A DNA stretch of 18,435 bases from Trebonia sp. (GCA_030043595.1 JASHXJ010000461.1:1-18435); one strand, 5' to 3'. Counted from the first letter of the stretch, positions 7,161 through 15,331 are shown. Notes: generated by a model not told the origin, from the sequence alone. Made by a program: numbers and translations.

Positions 7161-7921
7161 CACTGCGACACCCGCTTCGGCGTGCCGGGCTCGCGCGCGT
7201 CCGGCCGTCGCAGGTACAGCGGATCGGGAGGCAGCAGCACGGCGCGGCGAGCGTTTGCCGCTGCGGTTCCGGCTGGACCGGGGCTAGCCGGCCCGGCGCT
7301 GGCTGATTCCCGGCCTGCTGCCGCGGACTCGCCGGTGCCGAGGGCCGCGACGACGATCCGGCACAGCGTTGCCGCCGCGGGGTAGGACGGTCCCCGGCCG
7401 TTCGGGAGAAGCTCGGAGTACAGCAGCGGGCCCTCACCGGCGACAGGCAGTTCACGGGAGGGAATCAGCGCGGGCGGCCCGACATGCGGGCCCGAGCAGC
7501 GCCCTGCCTGGTCGTAGCGAGCCCAGTACAGCTCGCGGCGGCGCGCGTCGGTCGCCACGAGGAAATCGCCCTCGTGCTCGACGTCGGCGGCGATCACGTC
7601 GAGGCTGCACACGCCGTAGACCGGGATATCGAGAGCGGCGCCGAGAACGCGGGCGGTAACGACGCCGACCCGCAGCCCCGTGTACGGGCCCGGCCCGACA
7701 CCGACCGCGACGCCGGTGAGGTCACCGCGCTCGGCGCCCGCGTCGGCGATCACCTTAGCGATCGCGGGCGCGACCAGCTCCGCGTGGCGGTGCGCGTCGA
7801 CCATGACAAGCTGCGCCAATGGCTGCCCGCCGTCATGCAGCGCTACCGTCACCGCGGGTGTGGCGGTGTCCAATCCGAGCAGGAGCACGCCCTTGAGGGT
7901 AGCCGACGCCGCACCGGTCAA
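7160..7921 (-). CDS. tsaB: t6A synthesis accessory protein TsaB
   Basis: A protein of about 253 residues, a catalytically inactive paralogue and partner of TsaD needed for t6A formation. The N-terminus LLLGLDTATPAVTVALHD and the segment GVAVGVGPGPYTGLRVGV are typical of TsaB. The C-terminal third carries an Ala/Gly/Pro-rich low-complexity insert before the ending LLPPDPLYLRRPDA, which is conserved in the family. The start is ambiguous: TTG at 7921 has GAGG 6 nt upstream, formed partly from the preceding stop, while GTG at 7888 would begin exactly at the conserved core. It lies directly upstream of rimI and just after a membrane-protein gene. Confidence 0.95.
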   Translation of the reverse strand: MTGAASATLKGVLLLGLDTATPAVTVALHDGGQPLAQLVMVDAHRHAELVAPAIAKVIADAGAERGDLTGVAVGVGPGPYTGLRVGVVTARVLGAALDIPVYGVCSLDVIAADVEHEGDFLVATDARRRELYWARYDQAGRCSGPHVGPPALIPSRELPVAGEGPLLYSELLPNGRGPSYPAAATLCRIVVAALGTGESAAAGRESASAGPASPGPAGTAAANARRAVLLPPDPLYLRRPDAREPGTPKRVSQ

Positions 7922-7929
7922 GCGCAGCC

Positions 7930-9030
7930 TCAGCGCACGAGCTTGCCAGTCACTTCCCGCGCGATCGTCCGCGCGGCCGAGGCGAGCGCGCTCGGGGAGA
8001 CCGGCCCGTAGTTGCCGACGTTGGCGTGGTCGAGGCCGTTGAACACCACGGTGACGATGACGTTGCGGTACCGGACGACCACGGTCGCCATGTCGGTGGT
8101 CGCGCCATTCACGTTGAACACCTGGTCCGCCTCGAAGGCGTCCGTGTCGTTGCCGCCTGGCATCCCGGACAGGTCGGTGATCGTCGCCTTCGGCTGCCCG
8201 CTGTGCGGTGCGGGGTTCTGCTTTGCCGTCTCGTCCTGGGCGTAGGCACTGATGGCGGCGAATGTGGCGCTCCCGTCCCCATAGGTGACCAGGGCGTCTG
8301 GCGAATACGCCTGGATGTTCACGTCAAGCACCCGGTACAGCGGCGCCTTGTCCAGGGTCCATGTGCACTCGCTGTTGGTGCCGGTGTTCAGCGGCGGAGC
8401 CGCCACCTTCAGCTGACCGGGGAGGTACTGGCCGAGCGTCGCGCCAGGCACCGACGCGCAGGCGTTCGGCACCTGGCGGATCTCGCCAGGCAGGAACGTT
8501 GTGATCAGGGATCCGAGGTCAGGATTCGCGGGATTGGTCTTGCCGCCCACCAGGAAGTAGACCGCCACCGCGATGACGGCCGCCAGGCCGGCACTCGCCG
8601 CGATCAGCAGCCGGCGTTGCTTGCGGCGGTCCTCGCGCCTTTCCTGGCGGGAGTCGCTGCCACGACGGTGCCAGCGCTCAGAGAAGGCTTCCATCGGGTC
8701 CTGGTCGGCGGCGCCCGTCCAGTCCGTTTCCTGCTGCGCGGGCCGCGGCTGTGGCCGCGGCTGTGCCGACGGCTGGACTCGCGGCTGCGACAGGGCGGAC
8801 GGCGGCTGGACGGACGGCGACGGGGCCGGGGGCTGGGCCGCCGGCCAGGGCTGGTCCTGCCACGGCGGCTGCCCCGGGCCAGGCTGGCCAGGCTGGCCAG
8901 TGCCGGGCGGCGGGTAGCCGGGAGTGCCCGGCGGGTAGCCGGAGCCATACCCCGTCCACTCGGGCACGTCGTTGCCGGGACGTGCCCGGCGGCCACGCGG
9001 CCGACCGGGGAATGACTCATGCTGAGTCAC
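7930..9030 (-). CDS. Proline-rich single-pass membrane protein, possibly DUF3558-like outer domain
   Basis: A 366-residue protein of unknown function. Residues 1 to about 120 are a disordered Pro/Gly/Gln-rich tail with repeats such as GYPPGTPGYPPPG and QPRPQPRP. A highly basic stretch (RQERREDRRKQRR) then precedes one membrane span, LLIAASAGLAAVIAVAVYFLV. The outer domain of about 200 residues has two Cys (NACASV and SECTWTL), consistent with one disulfide, and vaguely resembles DUF3558 proteins, which I cannot confirm. The charge pattern predicts the tail is cytoplasmic. The start GTG at 9030 has GGAGG at 9037-9041. The gene sits between tsaE and tsaB, where no membrane protein is expected, so its job may be unrelated to tRNA modification. 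Confidence 0.82.
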   Translation of the reverse strand: MTQHESFPGRPRGRRARPGNDVPEWTGYGSGYPPGTPGYPPPGTGQPGQPGPGQPPWQDQPWPAAQPPAPSPSVQPPSALSQPRVQPSAQPRPQPRPAQQETDWTGAADQDPMEAFSERWHRRGSDSRQERREDRRKQRRLLIAASAGLAAVIAVAVYFLVGGKTNPANPDLGSLITTFLPGEIRQVPNACASVPGATLGQYLPGQLKVAAPPLNTGTNSECTWTLDKAPLYRVLDVNIQAYSPDALVTYGDGSATFAAISAYAQDETAKQNPAPHSGQPKATITDLSGMPGGNDTDAFEADQVFNVNGATTDMATVVVRYRNVIVTVVFNGLDHANVGNYGPVSPSALASAARTIAREVTGKLVR

Positions 9031-9036
9031 GGCGTG

Positions 9037-9041
9037 CCTCC
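9037..9041 (-). promoter_or_regulatory. Ribosome binding site fixing the start at 9030
   Basis: GGAGG on the minus strand, 6 nt before the GTG at 9030. It excludes the much longer open frame that continues upstream into tsaE. Confidence 0.75.
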
Positions 9042-9071
9042 GGTGGGGGGTTTGGCGGGCGCGGGGTTCGT

Positions 9072-9127
9072 GACCTATAGACCAGCTAGCACGGGCAAAC
9101 CGGAACGGTACAGGCCGAACTATAGAC
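9072..9127. repeat. Two copies of GAMCTATAGAC around the tsaE end
   Basis: GACCTATAGAC at 9072-9082 and GAACTATAGAC at 9117-9127 form a direct repeat 45 bp apart. One overlaps the tsaE stop and the other lies in the 89-bp gap before the membrane-protein gene. On the minus strand the inner copy contains TATAGG, which could be a -10 element, but no good -35 is spaced for it. Confidence 0.3.
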
Positions 9128-9632
9128 GATCGGCGAGGTCCGCGGGCGGCAACCCGATGTCCCGCCAGCGGTGGCCCACACCGGAAATGCTTACCGTACG
9201 CGGCGAGTCGCCATCGGGCGCTTCGGCGCCCCCCGGGGCGGACGCGATCACGATCTCCAGGCGGTCTTCGGCCAGGCCTTCGGCCAGCCCTTCCCCCCAT
9301 TCCACGACGGTCACCGAGCTGTCGGTGTCGGTATCCAGGTCCAGGTCGTCCAGTTCCGCGACGCTGCCCAGCCGGTACGCGTCGGCGTGCACCAGGGCCG
9401 GCCCCGGACGGGCCACGGCCAGCGACGGATGGACCCGCGCGATCACGAAGGTGGGGGATGTCACCGGTCCGCGGATCCCGAGCCCGACCCCGATGCCCTG
9501 CGTCAGCGTGGTCTTGCCCGCGCCAAGCGGGCCGCTCAGCAGCACCACGTCACCGGCGCGGAGCACCGCGGCGAGCCGCCGCCCCAGCGCGCGCATGTCC
9601 GCCGCGGTCGCGACGGTCACCTTCTCGTTCAC
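9120..9632 (-). CDS. tsaE: t6A synthesis ATPase TsaE
   Basis: A 170-residue P-loop ATPase that stimulates the TsaB-TsaD complex during t6A synthesis. The Walker A motif is GPLGAGKTT with Lys at about residue 40. Downstream are the family features SPTFVIARVH, HADAYRL and VVEWGEGL. The length is normal. The start GTG at 9632 overlaps the alr stop as GTGA, and AAGG lies 8 nt upstream, so translation is probably coupled to alr. After tsaE the usual tsaB is delayed by a membrane-protein gene. Confidence 0.96.
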   Translation of the reverse strand: MNEKVTVATAADMRALGRRLAAVLRAGDVVLLSGPLGAGKTTLTQGIGVGLGIRGPVTSPTFVIARVHPSLAVARPGPALVHADAYRLGSVAELDDLDLDTDTDSSVTVVEWGEGLAEGLAEDRLEIVIASAPGGAEAPDGDSPRTVSISGVGHRWRDIGLPPADLADRL

Positions 9633-10768
9633 GGATACGACCTTGGCACGCGGCTGCCGATTCCGGTGACGATCTCGTAGGAGATGGTGCCCAGGGTGTC
9701 GGCCCACTCCTGCGCCGTCGGCTCCCCGCCGTCCCCTGGCCCGAACAGCACGACCTCATCCCCCACGGCCACCGGCTCGTCGCCGAAGTCGATGACGAGC
9801 TGGTCCATGCAGACCGTCCCCGCGATCGGCCACCGCCGCCCGCGCGCGAACAGCAGCGGCAGCCCCGCGGCGGCACGCGGCACCCCGTCCGCGTAGCCGA
9901 CCGGCAGCAGGCCCAGCGTGGTCTGCGCTGTCGTGACGTAACGATGCCCGTAAGAGACGCCGGTCCCGGCCGGCACCCGCTTCACCATCGCCAGCCGGGC
10001 CCGCAGCGTCATCGCTGGCCGCAGCCACGGAGGCGGGCCGCCGGGCAGGGTGGACAGGCCGTATATCCCGCCGCCGATCCGCACCAGGTCATAGCGCGCC
10101 TCCGGCACAAGCAAGGCTCCCGCGGTGTTCGCGATGTGCCTGACCTCGGGAGTGACCCCAGCCTTCTCGGCTATCGCGAGCGCCTCGCCGAACGCGGCCA
10201 GCTGCTGCGCCACGGACGGGCTACCGGGCTCGTCGGCGGAGGCGAAGTGCGACCAGAGCCCCACCACGTTCAGCCGCCCCGCGGCCTGCGCCGCCAGCCC
10301 CGCGTCCACAACGGACGGCCAGTCGGCGGCGGTCGCCCCGCCCCGGCTCAGCCCGGTGTCGGCCTTCAGGTGCACCCGGGCGGGCCGTCCGGCATCCGCC
10401 GCCGCGGCCGCCAGGCGGCGCACCATGTCCACCGAGCCCGCGGTGAGATCCACGCCGGCCTCGATCGCCGCGCTGTGCGCGTCCGAACCGATCGCCATCA
10501 GGCACAGCAAGGGGCTGTCAATCCCCGCCGCGCGCAGTTCAAGCGCCTCGGCCACGTGCACCACGCCCAGCCACCCGGCACCGCCGCGGATCGCCGCGCG
10601 GGCCGCGGGCACGGCCCCGTGGCCGTACCCGCCCGCCTTGACGACTGCCATGACCGCGCTGGGCGCCACGAGCTCGCGCAGTGCCGCGACGTTGCCCGAG
10701 ATCGCGTCGAGGTCGACGAGGGCCTGCGCGTGGCTATCCATGACCATAAATGGTAAAGCCAGCGTCAC
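9629..10768 (-). CDS. alr: Alanine racemase
   Basis: A PLP-dependent enzyme of about 379 residues that interconverts L- and D-alanine in the cytoplasm, supplying D-Ala for peptidoglycan. The PLP-lysine motif reads AVVKAGGYGHG (Lys at about 44), a slight change from the common VVKANAYGHG. The C-terminal part carries VSYGHRY with the catalytic Tyr, LPVGYADGVPR and CMDQ, all family hallmarks. The start is uncertain: GTG at 10768 overlaps the nnr stop as GTGA, and ATG at 10747 or 10741 are alternatives; the segment between contains a TTA codon, rare in such genomes, and no start has a clear ribosome site. It is followed by tsaE with a 4-nt overlap. Confidence 0.95.
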   Translation of the reverse strand: MTLALPFMVMDSHAQALVDLDAISGNVAALRELVAPSAVMAVVKAGGYGHGAVPAARAAIRGGAGWLGVVHVAEALELRAAGIDSPLLCLMAIGSDAHSAAIEAGVDLTAGSVDMVRRLAAAAADAGRPARVHLKADTGLSRGGATAADWPSVVDAGLAAQAAGRLNVVGLWSHFASADEPGSPSVAQQLAAFGEALAIAEKAGVTPEVRHIANTAGALLVPEARYDLVRIGGGIYGLSTLPGGPPPWLRPAMTLRARLAMVKRVPAGTGVSYGHRYVTTAQTTLGLLPVGYADGVPRAAAGLPLLFARGRRWPIAGTVCMDQLVIDFGDEPVAVGDEVVLFGPGDGGEPTAQEWADTLGTISYEIVTGIGSRVPRSYP

Positions 10769-12378
10769 AGCGCCCGGAAAGCCATCGGCAGCGCCCTCAG
10801 CACGTCCGAAGCACCGATCGGCGCGGCCGACTCCGAGTCGCGCCCGCTTGTCCCCGCCGCCGCCAGCCGGCCGGCGAGCCCGTGCAGGTAAGCGGCGGCG
10901 AGAGCGGCCTGCGGCGGCAGCAGCCCCTGCGCGAGCAGCGCCCCGGCCAGCCCCGAGAGGACGTCGCCGGTGCCTGCGGTGGCCAGCCACGGTGTTCCCG
11001 CGGTGCTGACGAGCACCGGGTCCATCCCGTCCGGCGGTGCGATCACCGTCGTGGACCCCTTGAGCAGCACGCAGGCGCCGGTCCTGGTCGCGGCCTTGCG
11101 CGCGTACTCAAGCCGCCGCTCCTCGACGTCGGCCGGATCGGCGCCGAGCAGCCGCCCGAGTTCGCCGGCATGCGGGGTGAGCAGCGTCGGCGCCGGGCGC
11201 GGCAGCAAGTCGGGCCGCTGGGCCAGCAGCGTTAGCCCGTCGGCGTCCACGAGCACAGGAAGGCTGGTGCCAAGCACGGCCGCCAGTCGCTGCGCGGCGT
11301 CCTGCGTCACGCCCATCCCCGGGCCGGCGACCCACGCCTGCACCCGCCCGACGCTGGCAGGAGACCAGGGCTGCCCCTCGGCGCCGGGATAATCATTCTT
11401 TTCTCCCGAACGATCCCGGCTGTCTGCGTCGAGCTCTGTGATCACCACCTCGGGCCATAGGGAGCGCGCGGCTGCCGCCGCGGCCGGCGCGGTGACAAGC
11501 CGGACCATGCCGGCGCCGCCGTGCACAGCGGCGCCGGACGCGAGCAGGGCGGCTCCGGTGAACCGGTTGCTGCCTGCCAGCAGGCCAAGGACGCCGCGGC
11601 GGTACTTGTCCGACTCCGGGCCCGGGCGCGGGACCAGCAAGCGTATGTCGTCGCGCTGCGGTGCCGACACGTCAGGAGGCTCGAGCAGGTGCGGCTGCAG
11701 CCCGATGTCGACGAGCTCGACGACCCCGGCGTGGCGGGCCCCGGGGTCGATCAGCAGGCCCGGCTTGACCACGCCGAACGTCACGGTCACAGCGGCCCGG
11801 ACCGCGGGCCCGTCGACCGCCCCGGTGTCCGCGTCGATGCCGCTCGGCAGGTCGACCGCGACGGTGGTCGCCGCCGAGCTGACCGCGAGCTGGGCCAGCG
11901 TGGCGTATGGCTCACGGAGCCCGCCCTTGCCGCCGATGCCGAGCATCCCGTCGATGATCAGGTCGGCGTGCCCGATGGCGTGCCGGACGTCGTGCCCGGC
12001 GTCGTAGCGGCCGCTGATGTCGGGGCGGGTATCGTCCGGCCCGCGGACCGCTGCGACACCGGCGAACCGCCCGCCGGCGGTACGCAGCGCACCGGCGCCG
12101 CCCGCGTGTATCCGCGGCCCGGCCTGGATCACGGTCACGGACGCGCCGCGCCTGGCCAGCAGTGCCGCCGCGTACAGGGCGTCGCCGCCGTTGTCCCCAG
12201 TGCCCGCGAGCACCACGACCCGGGATCCGTAGACCCCGCCCGGGTCGGCGCGCAGCACTGTCGTGCACACCGAAGCCAGCCCCGCCGCCGCTCGCTGCAT
12301 AAGCGCGCCGTCCGGGACCAGCGCCATCAGGGCGGCTTCCGCCGCCCTCACCTTGGCTACCTGGTAAGCGTCACGCAC
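10765..12378 (-). CDS. nnr: Bifunctional NAD(P)H-hydrate epimerase / ADP-dependent dehydratase
   Basis: A 537-residue two-domain repair enzyme. The N-terminal epimerase (YjeF_N/NnrE) spans about residues 1-220, with the sequence VVLAGTGDNGGDALY in place of the usual GxGNNGGDG and PSGIDADTG further on. The C-terminal ribokinase-like dehydratase (NnrD) spans about 255-530, with RRGVLGLLAGSNRFTGAA, LLTPHAGELGRLLG and the nucleotide-site motif TAGTGDVLSGLAGALL. Together they convert damaged hydrated NAD(P)H back to NAD(P)H. The start GTG at 12378 (VRDAYQVAKVRAAE) matches the usual N-terminus, although no strong ribosome site is seen. It lies 27 nt after acpS, and its stop overlaps the alr start. 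Confidence 0.95.
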   Translation of the reverse strand: MRDAYQVAKVRAAEAALMALVPDGALMQRAAAGLASVCTTVLRADPGGVYGSRVVVLAGTGDNGGDALYAAALLARRGASVTVIQAGPRIHAGGAGALRTAGGRFAGVAAVRGPDDTRPDISGRYDAGHDVRHAIGHADLIIDGMLGIGGKGGLREPYATLAQLAVSSAATTVAVDLPSGIDADTGAVDGPAVRAAVTVTFGVVKPGLLIDPGARHAGVVELVDIGLQPHLLEPPDVSAPQRDDIRLLVPRPGPESDKYRRGVLGLLAGSNRFTGAALLASGAAVHGGAGMVRLVTAPAAAAAARSLWPEVVITELDADSRDRSGEKNDYPGAEGQPWSPASVGRVQAWVAGPGMGVTQDAAQRLAAVLGTSLPVLVDADGLTLLAQRPDLLPRPAPTLLTPHAGELGRLLGADPADVEERRLEYARKAATRTGACVLLKGSTTVIAPPDGMDPVLVSTAGTPWLATAGTGDVLSGLAGALLAQGLLPPQAALAAAYLHGLAGRLAAAGTSGRDSESAAPIGASDVLRALPMAFRAL

Positions 12379-12405
12379 GTTGCATAGTCTGCCCGGTCCG
12401 GCCCG

Positions 12406-12780
12406 CTAAACCCACCCGAGCCCCGCCGCCTCGCCCTCGGCGATGACGACGGCCATGGCGACGCCGCCGTCATGGCTGAGCGACACGTGCCAGCGCCGGA
12501 CGCCCAGCCGCGCGGCGGCGGCCGCCACGGTGCCGTAGACGTTGAGTCCCGGCTGGCCAAGCGGGCCCGCGATGACCTCGGCGTCGGTCCACAGCAGTCC
12601 GCGCGGGGCGCCGAGAGCCTTGGCCAGCGCCTCCTTGGCGGCGAAACGCGCGGCCAGCGACCGCACGGGCAGGCCGCGTTCTCCTTCGGTGAACAGCCGG
12701 GCGGCAAGGCCTTGCGTACGGCTGAGCGCCTGCTCGAAACGGGCGATGCCGACGACGTCGACGCCGACACCGACGATCAT
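12406..12780 (-). CDS. acpS: Holo-[acyl-carrier-protein] synthase
   Basis: A 124-residue phosphopantetheinyl transferase that moves 4'-phosphopantetheine from CoA to a serine of acyl carrier protein, activating fatty acid synthesis. Diagnostic motifs are IVGVGVDVVGIARFE at the N-terminus with the metal-binding Asp, RFAAKEALAKALG with the second metal ligand Glu, and HVSLSHDGGVAMAVV near the end. The length is typical for AcpS. The ATG at 12780 overlaps the glmM stop as ATGA, so it is translationally coupled to glmM. Confidence 0.97.
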   Translation of the reverse strand: MIVGVGVDVVGIARFEQALSRTQGLAARLFTEGERGLPVRSLAARFAAKEALAKALGAPRGLLWTDAEVIAGPLGQPGLNVYGTVAAAAARLGVRRWHVSLSHDGGVAMAVVIAEGEAAGLGWV

Positions 12781-14141
12781 CGCATCGCCTGGCGAACCGC
12801 CTCCGCGAGCTGGGCCGCGAGGTCTTCGGCGAGCGCGGCTTCCCGTGCCTCGACCATCACGCGGATGGCCGGCTCGGTGCCGCTCGGCCGCAGCAGGATC
12901 CGCCCGGCGTCGCCGAGCAGCCCCTGTGCGGACTTGACCGCCAGGTCCAGCGACGGGTCGGCCATCGCGCGGTCCTTCTCGCCGCGCACGTTGACCAGGA
13001 CCTGCGGATACCTGGTCATCATCTTCGCCGCGCAGGACACCGCCACGCCACGGCGGTTCACCGCGGCGAGCAGGTGCAGTCCGGTCAGCACGCCGTCGCC
13101 AGTGGTCGCCAGGCCCATCTGGATGATGTGCCCGGACTGCTCGCCGCCGAGCACGTAGCCGCCGTCCCGCATGGCCGCGTACACGTGCTTGTCGCCGACC
13201 GGGGTCTGGATAACGGTGATGCCTGCCTCGCGCATTGCCTCGTGGAAGCCGAGGTTGGACATTACCGTCACCACCACGGCGTCGCCGGCGAGCTGCCCGG
13301 CCGCCTTCAGCTCGGCGGCGAGGATGGCGAGGATCTGGTCGCCGTCGAGCGCGACGCCGTCCGCGTCGACCGCCAGGCACCGGTCGGCGTCACCGTCGAA
13401 GGCCAGGCCGGCGTCCGCACCATGCTCGGCAACCGCCGCCGCCACCGCCTCCAGGTGGGTGGAACCGCAGCCCGCGTTGATGTTGAGCCCGTCAGGCGCG
13501 GCGCCGATGGCGATGACCTCCGCGCCCGCCCGGCGCAGCGCTCGCGGCCCGACGCTGTACGCGGCGCCGTGCGCGCAGTCCACGACGACCCGCAGCCCGT
13601 GCAACGGGGGGCGGCCGTCTGCTGGCACGGGAAGCGTGGCGAGCAGATGGTCGAGGTAGGCCTCGTGCTGTGAGTACGCGTCGGTGACCCGGCCGAATCC
13701 CTGGGCGGGCGCAGCACCGGCGCCCGCGGCCCCGGCGCGCAGCCGCGCCTCGATCTCATCCTCGACCTCGTCCGGCAGCTTGACCCCGCCACGGCCGAAG
13801 AACTTGATGCCGTTGTCCTGAGCCGGGTTGTGGCTGGCGGAAAGCACCACGCCGAAGTCGGCGTCCATTGCGCCGGTGAGGTAGGCGATGCCTGGCGTGG
13901 GGATGACCCCCAGCCGGAACACGTCCACGCCGGAGCCTGCGAGCCCGGCGACGACAGCCGCCTCCAGGAAGTCGCCGGACGCGCGGGAATCGCGACCGAT
14001 CACTGCTACCGCATGGCCAGGCCGGGCTGCCGCGGGCGCGAGCACCGGCACAGCCGCGGCGGCCAGGTCCATCGCGAGCCGCGCGGTCAGATCATGGCCG
14101 GCGACTCCCCGAACGCCATCAGTACCGAAGATGCGACCCAT
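12777..14141 (-). CDS. glmM: Phosphoglucosamine mutase
   Basis: A 454-residue enzyme that converts glucosamine-6-phosphate to glucosamine-1-phosphate on the way to UDP-GlcNAc for peptidoglycan. The N-terminus GRIFGTDGVRG, the phosphoserine loop SASHNP (Ser at about 103), the Mg-binding DGDADR (Asp at about 249, 251 and 253) and the C-terminal RPSGTEPAIRV phosphate-binding loop are all intact. The length is normal. The ATG at 14141 is 24 nt downstream of rpsI and has no visible Shine-Dalgarno. Its partner glmS, often near glmM in actinomycetes, is not in the window. Confidence 0.97.
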   Translation of the reverse strand: MGRIFGTDGVRGVAGHDLTARLAMDLAAAAVPVLAPAAARPGHAVAVIGRDSRASGDFLEAAVVAGLAGSGVDVFRLGVIPTPGIAYLTGAMDADFGVVLSASHNPAQDNGIKFFGRGGVKLPDEVEDEIEARLRAGAAGAGAAPAQGFGRVTDAYSQHEAYLDHLLATLPVPADGRPPLHGLRVVVDCAHGAAYSVGPRALRRAGAEVIAIGAAPDGLNINAGCGSTHLEAVAAAVAEHGADAGLAFDGDADRCLAVDADGVALDGDQILAILAAELKAAGQLAGDAVVVTVMSNLGFHEAMREAGITVIQTPVGDKHVYAAMRDGGYVLGGEQSGHIIQMGLATTGDGVLTGLHLLAAVNRRGVAVSCAAKMMTRYPQVLVNVRGEKDRAMADPSLDLAVKSAQGLLGDAGRILLRPSGTEPAIRVMVEAREAALAEDLAAQLAEAVRQAMR

Positions 14142-14165
14142 GTCGAGGGAGGCTATCAGCGGCGC

Positions 14166-14711
14166 CTAGCGCTTGGAGTACTGCGGTGCCTTGCGGGCCT
14201 TCTTGAGGCCGTACTTCTTCCGCTCCTTCACCCGGGCGTCCCTGGTGAGGAAGCCGGCCTTCTTCAGCGGCGGGCGGTTCTCCGGGTCGACGAGCGTCAG
14301 CGCCCGGGCGATACCCAGCCGCAGCGCGCCTGCCTGGCCCGTCACGCCGCCGCCGACGATGCGCGAGATCACGTCGAACTTGCCCTCGGCGCCGAGCGTC
14401 ACGAACGGCTCGCTGACGATCTGCTGGTGCACCTTGTTTGGGAAGTACGCGTCAAGCGAGCGGCCGTTGATGGTCCACTGGCCGGTACCGGGAACGATCC
14501 GGCCGCGCGCGACAGCCTCCTTGCGGCGGCCCGTGCCAGAGGCGTGCCCTGTGATGACCGGACGGCGGACCCGCGGCGGCGCGGCGGCCTCGGGCGACTC
14601 GCTGGTGTACTCAGACGGAGCGTCCTCGGCGTCGTAACCTTCGTCGGCGTACTCCTCGTTGAAGTAAGCCGCGTTGTCTGCGGGCGTCTCTACGCCAGTG
14701 GTCTCGGCCAC
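14166..14711 (-). CDS. rpsI: 30S ribosomal protein S9
   Basis: A protein of about 181 residues. The conserved S9 core starts near residue 60 at TGRRKEAVARGRI and ends with the expected basic tail KYGLKKARKAPQYSKR, which reaches the ribosomal P-site tRNA. Before the core is an acidic, Tyr-rich extension of about 60 residues (EEYADEGYDAEDAPSEYTSE) that is longer than in most bacterial S9 proteins. The start GTG at 14711 has AGGAAG 6 nt upstream; a GTG at 14741 overlapping rplM is the alternative but has no ribosome site. It is co-transcribed with rplM, the universal arrangement. Confidence 0.97.
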   Translation of the reverse strand: MAETTGVETPADNAAYFNEEYADEGYDAEDAPSEYTSESPEAAAPPRVRRPVITGHASGTGRRKEAVARGRIVPGTGQWTINGRSLDAYFPNKVHQQIVSEPFVTLGAEGKFDVISRIVGGGVTGQAGALRLGIARALTLVDPENRPPLKKAGFLTRDARVKERKKYGLKKARKAPQYSKR

Positions 14712-14717
14712 GTTGCT

Positions 14718-14723
14718 CTTCCT
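14718..14723 (-). promoter_or_regulatory. Ribosome binding site fixing the rpsI start
   Basis: AGGAAG on the minus strand, 6 nt before the GTG at 14711. It favours this start over the GTG at 14741 or 14726. Confidence 0.7.
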
Positions 14724-14740
14724 CACGCTTCCTTGCGGCA

Positions 14741-15184
14741 CTACTGGGAAATCTGCCGGATCTCGTACGGTTGCGGCTGCTGCGCCTGGTGGGGGTGGGT
14801 CGGACCCGCGTAAACCTTCAGCTTGCTCAGCGTCTTGCGGCCGAGCGAGTTCTTCGGCAGCATCCCCCTGACCGCCTTCTCGACCACGCGCTCGGGATGC
14901 TTGGCCATCAGGTCGGCGTAGCTCACCGCGCGCAGGCCGCCCGGGTAGCCGGAGTGCCGGTATGCCTGCTTCTGCTCGAGCTTCGAGCCGCTGAGCGAGA
15001 CCTTGTCCGCGTTGATCACGATGACGAAGTCACCCGTGTCGACGTGCGGAGCGAAAATGGGCTTGTGCTTGCCCCGCAGCAGCACCGCGACATGGCTGGC
15101 CAGGCGGCCGAGCACGACGTCAGTAGCGTCGATGACATGCCACTGCCGCGTGATGTCACGGTCTTTCGGGCTGAAAGTGCGCAC
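14741..15184 (-). CDS. rplM: 50S ribosomal protein L13
   Basis: A 147-residue large-subunit protein, exactly the usual length. It begins RTFSPKDRDITRQWHVIDA and contains LGRLASHVAVLLRGKHKP, FVIVINADKVSLSGSK, HSGYPGGLR and AVRGMLPKNSLGRKTLSKLKVYAG, all diagnostic. I chose the GTG at 15184 because GAAGG lies 9 nt upstream and it gives the family length; the open frame extends upstream without conserved sequence, and an ATG at 15202 would add six residues. It is the first gene of the rplM-rpsI unit, probably continuing into glmM. Confidence 0.98.
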   Translation of the reverse strand: MRTFSPKDRDITRQWHVIDATDVVLGRLASHVAVLLRGKHKPIFAPHVDTGDFVIVINADKVSLSGSKLEQKQAYRHSGYPGGLRAVSYADLMAKHPERVVEKAVRGMLPKNSLGRKTLSKLKVYAGPTHPHQAQQPQPYEIRQISQ

Positions 15185-15301
15185 AGTCGTTAGCCTTCGC
15201 ATGTGGTTCGTGATCGAGGAGACCTGCAGGCTCCACCCGCATCCGCGACTCGTGCAGCAGGCGAAACGCCAGGCACTGCCCGTCGCGGATAACGCCAATG
15301 C

Positions 15302-15331
15302 AGCATACTCCGAATCCGCGCCCAGTGCCAA
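15302..15331 (-). promoter_or_regulatory. Predicted promoter of rplM-rpsI
   Basis: On the minus strand, -35 TTGGCA is separated by 18 nt from -10 TATGCT, close to a vegetative sigma consensus. Initiation near 15295 would give a ~110-nt leader for rplM. That leader contains the near-palindrome GGAGCCTGCAGGTCTCC, which could fold, but no known r-protein leader is recognised. Confidence 0.65.

Noticed and set aside
8026..9015. Long plus-strand open frame opposite the membrane-protein gene
   Set aside because: Its translation is Arg/Gly/Ala-rich without motifs. The minus strand has a ribosome site, a membrane span and an ordered domain, so this is a high-GC shadow frame.
9458..10756. 432-codon plus-strand open frame opposite tsaE and alr
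   Set aside because: The antisense strand encodes unmistakable TsaE and alanine racemase motifs; the plus frame is His/Arg/Pro-rich noise.
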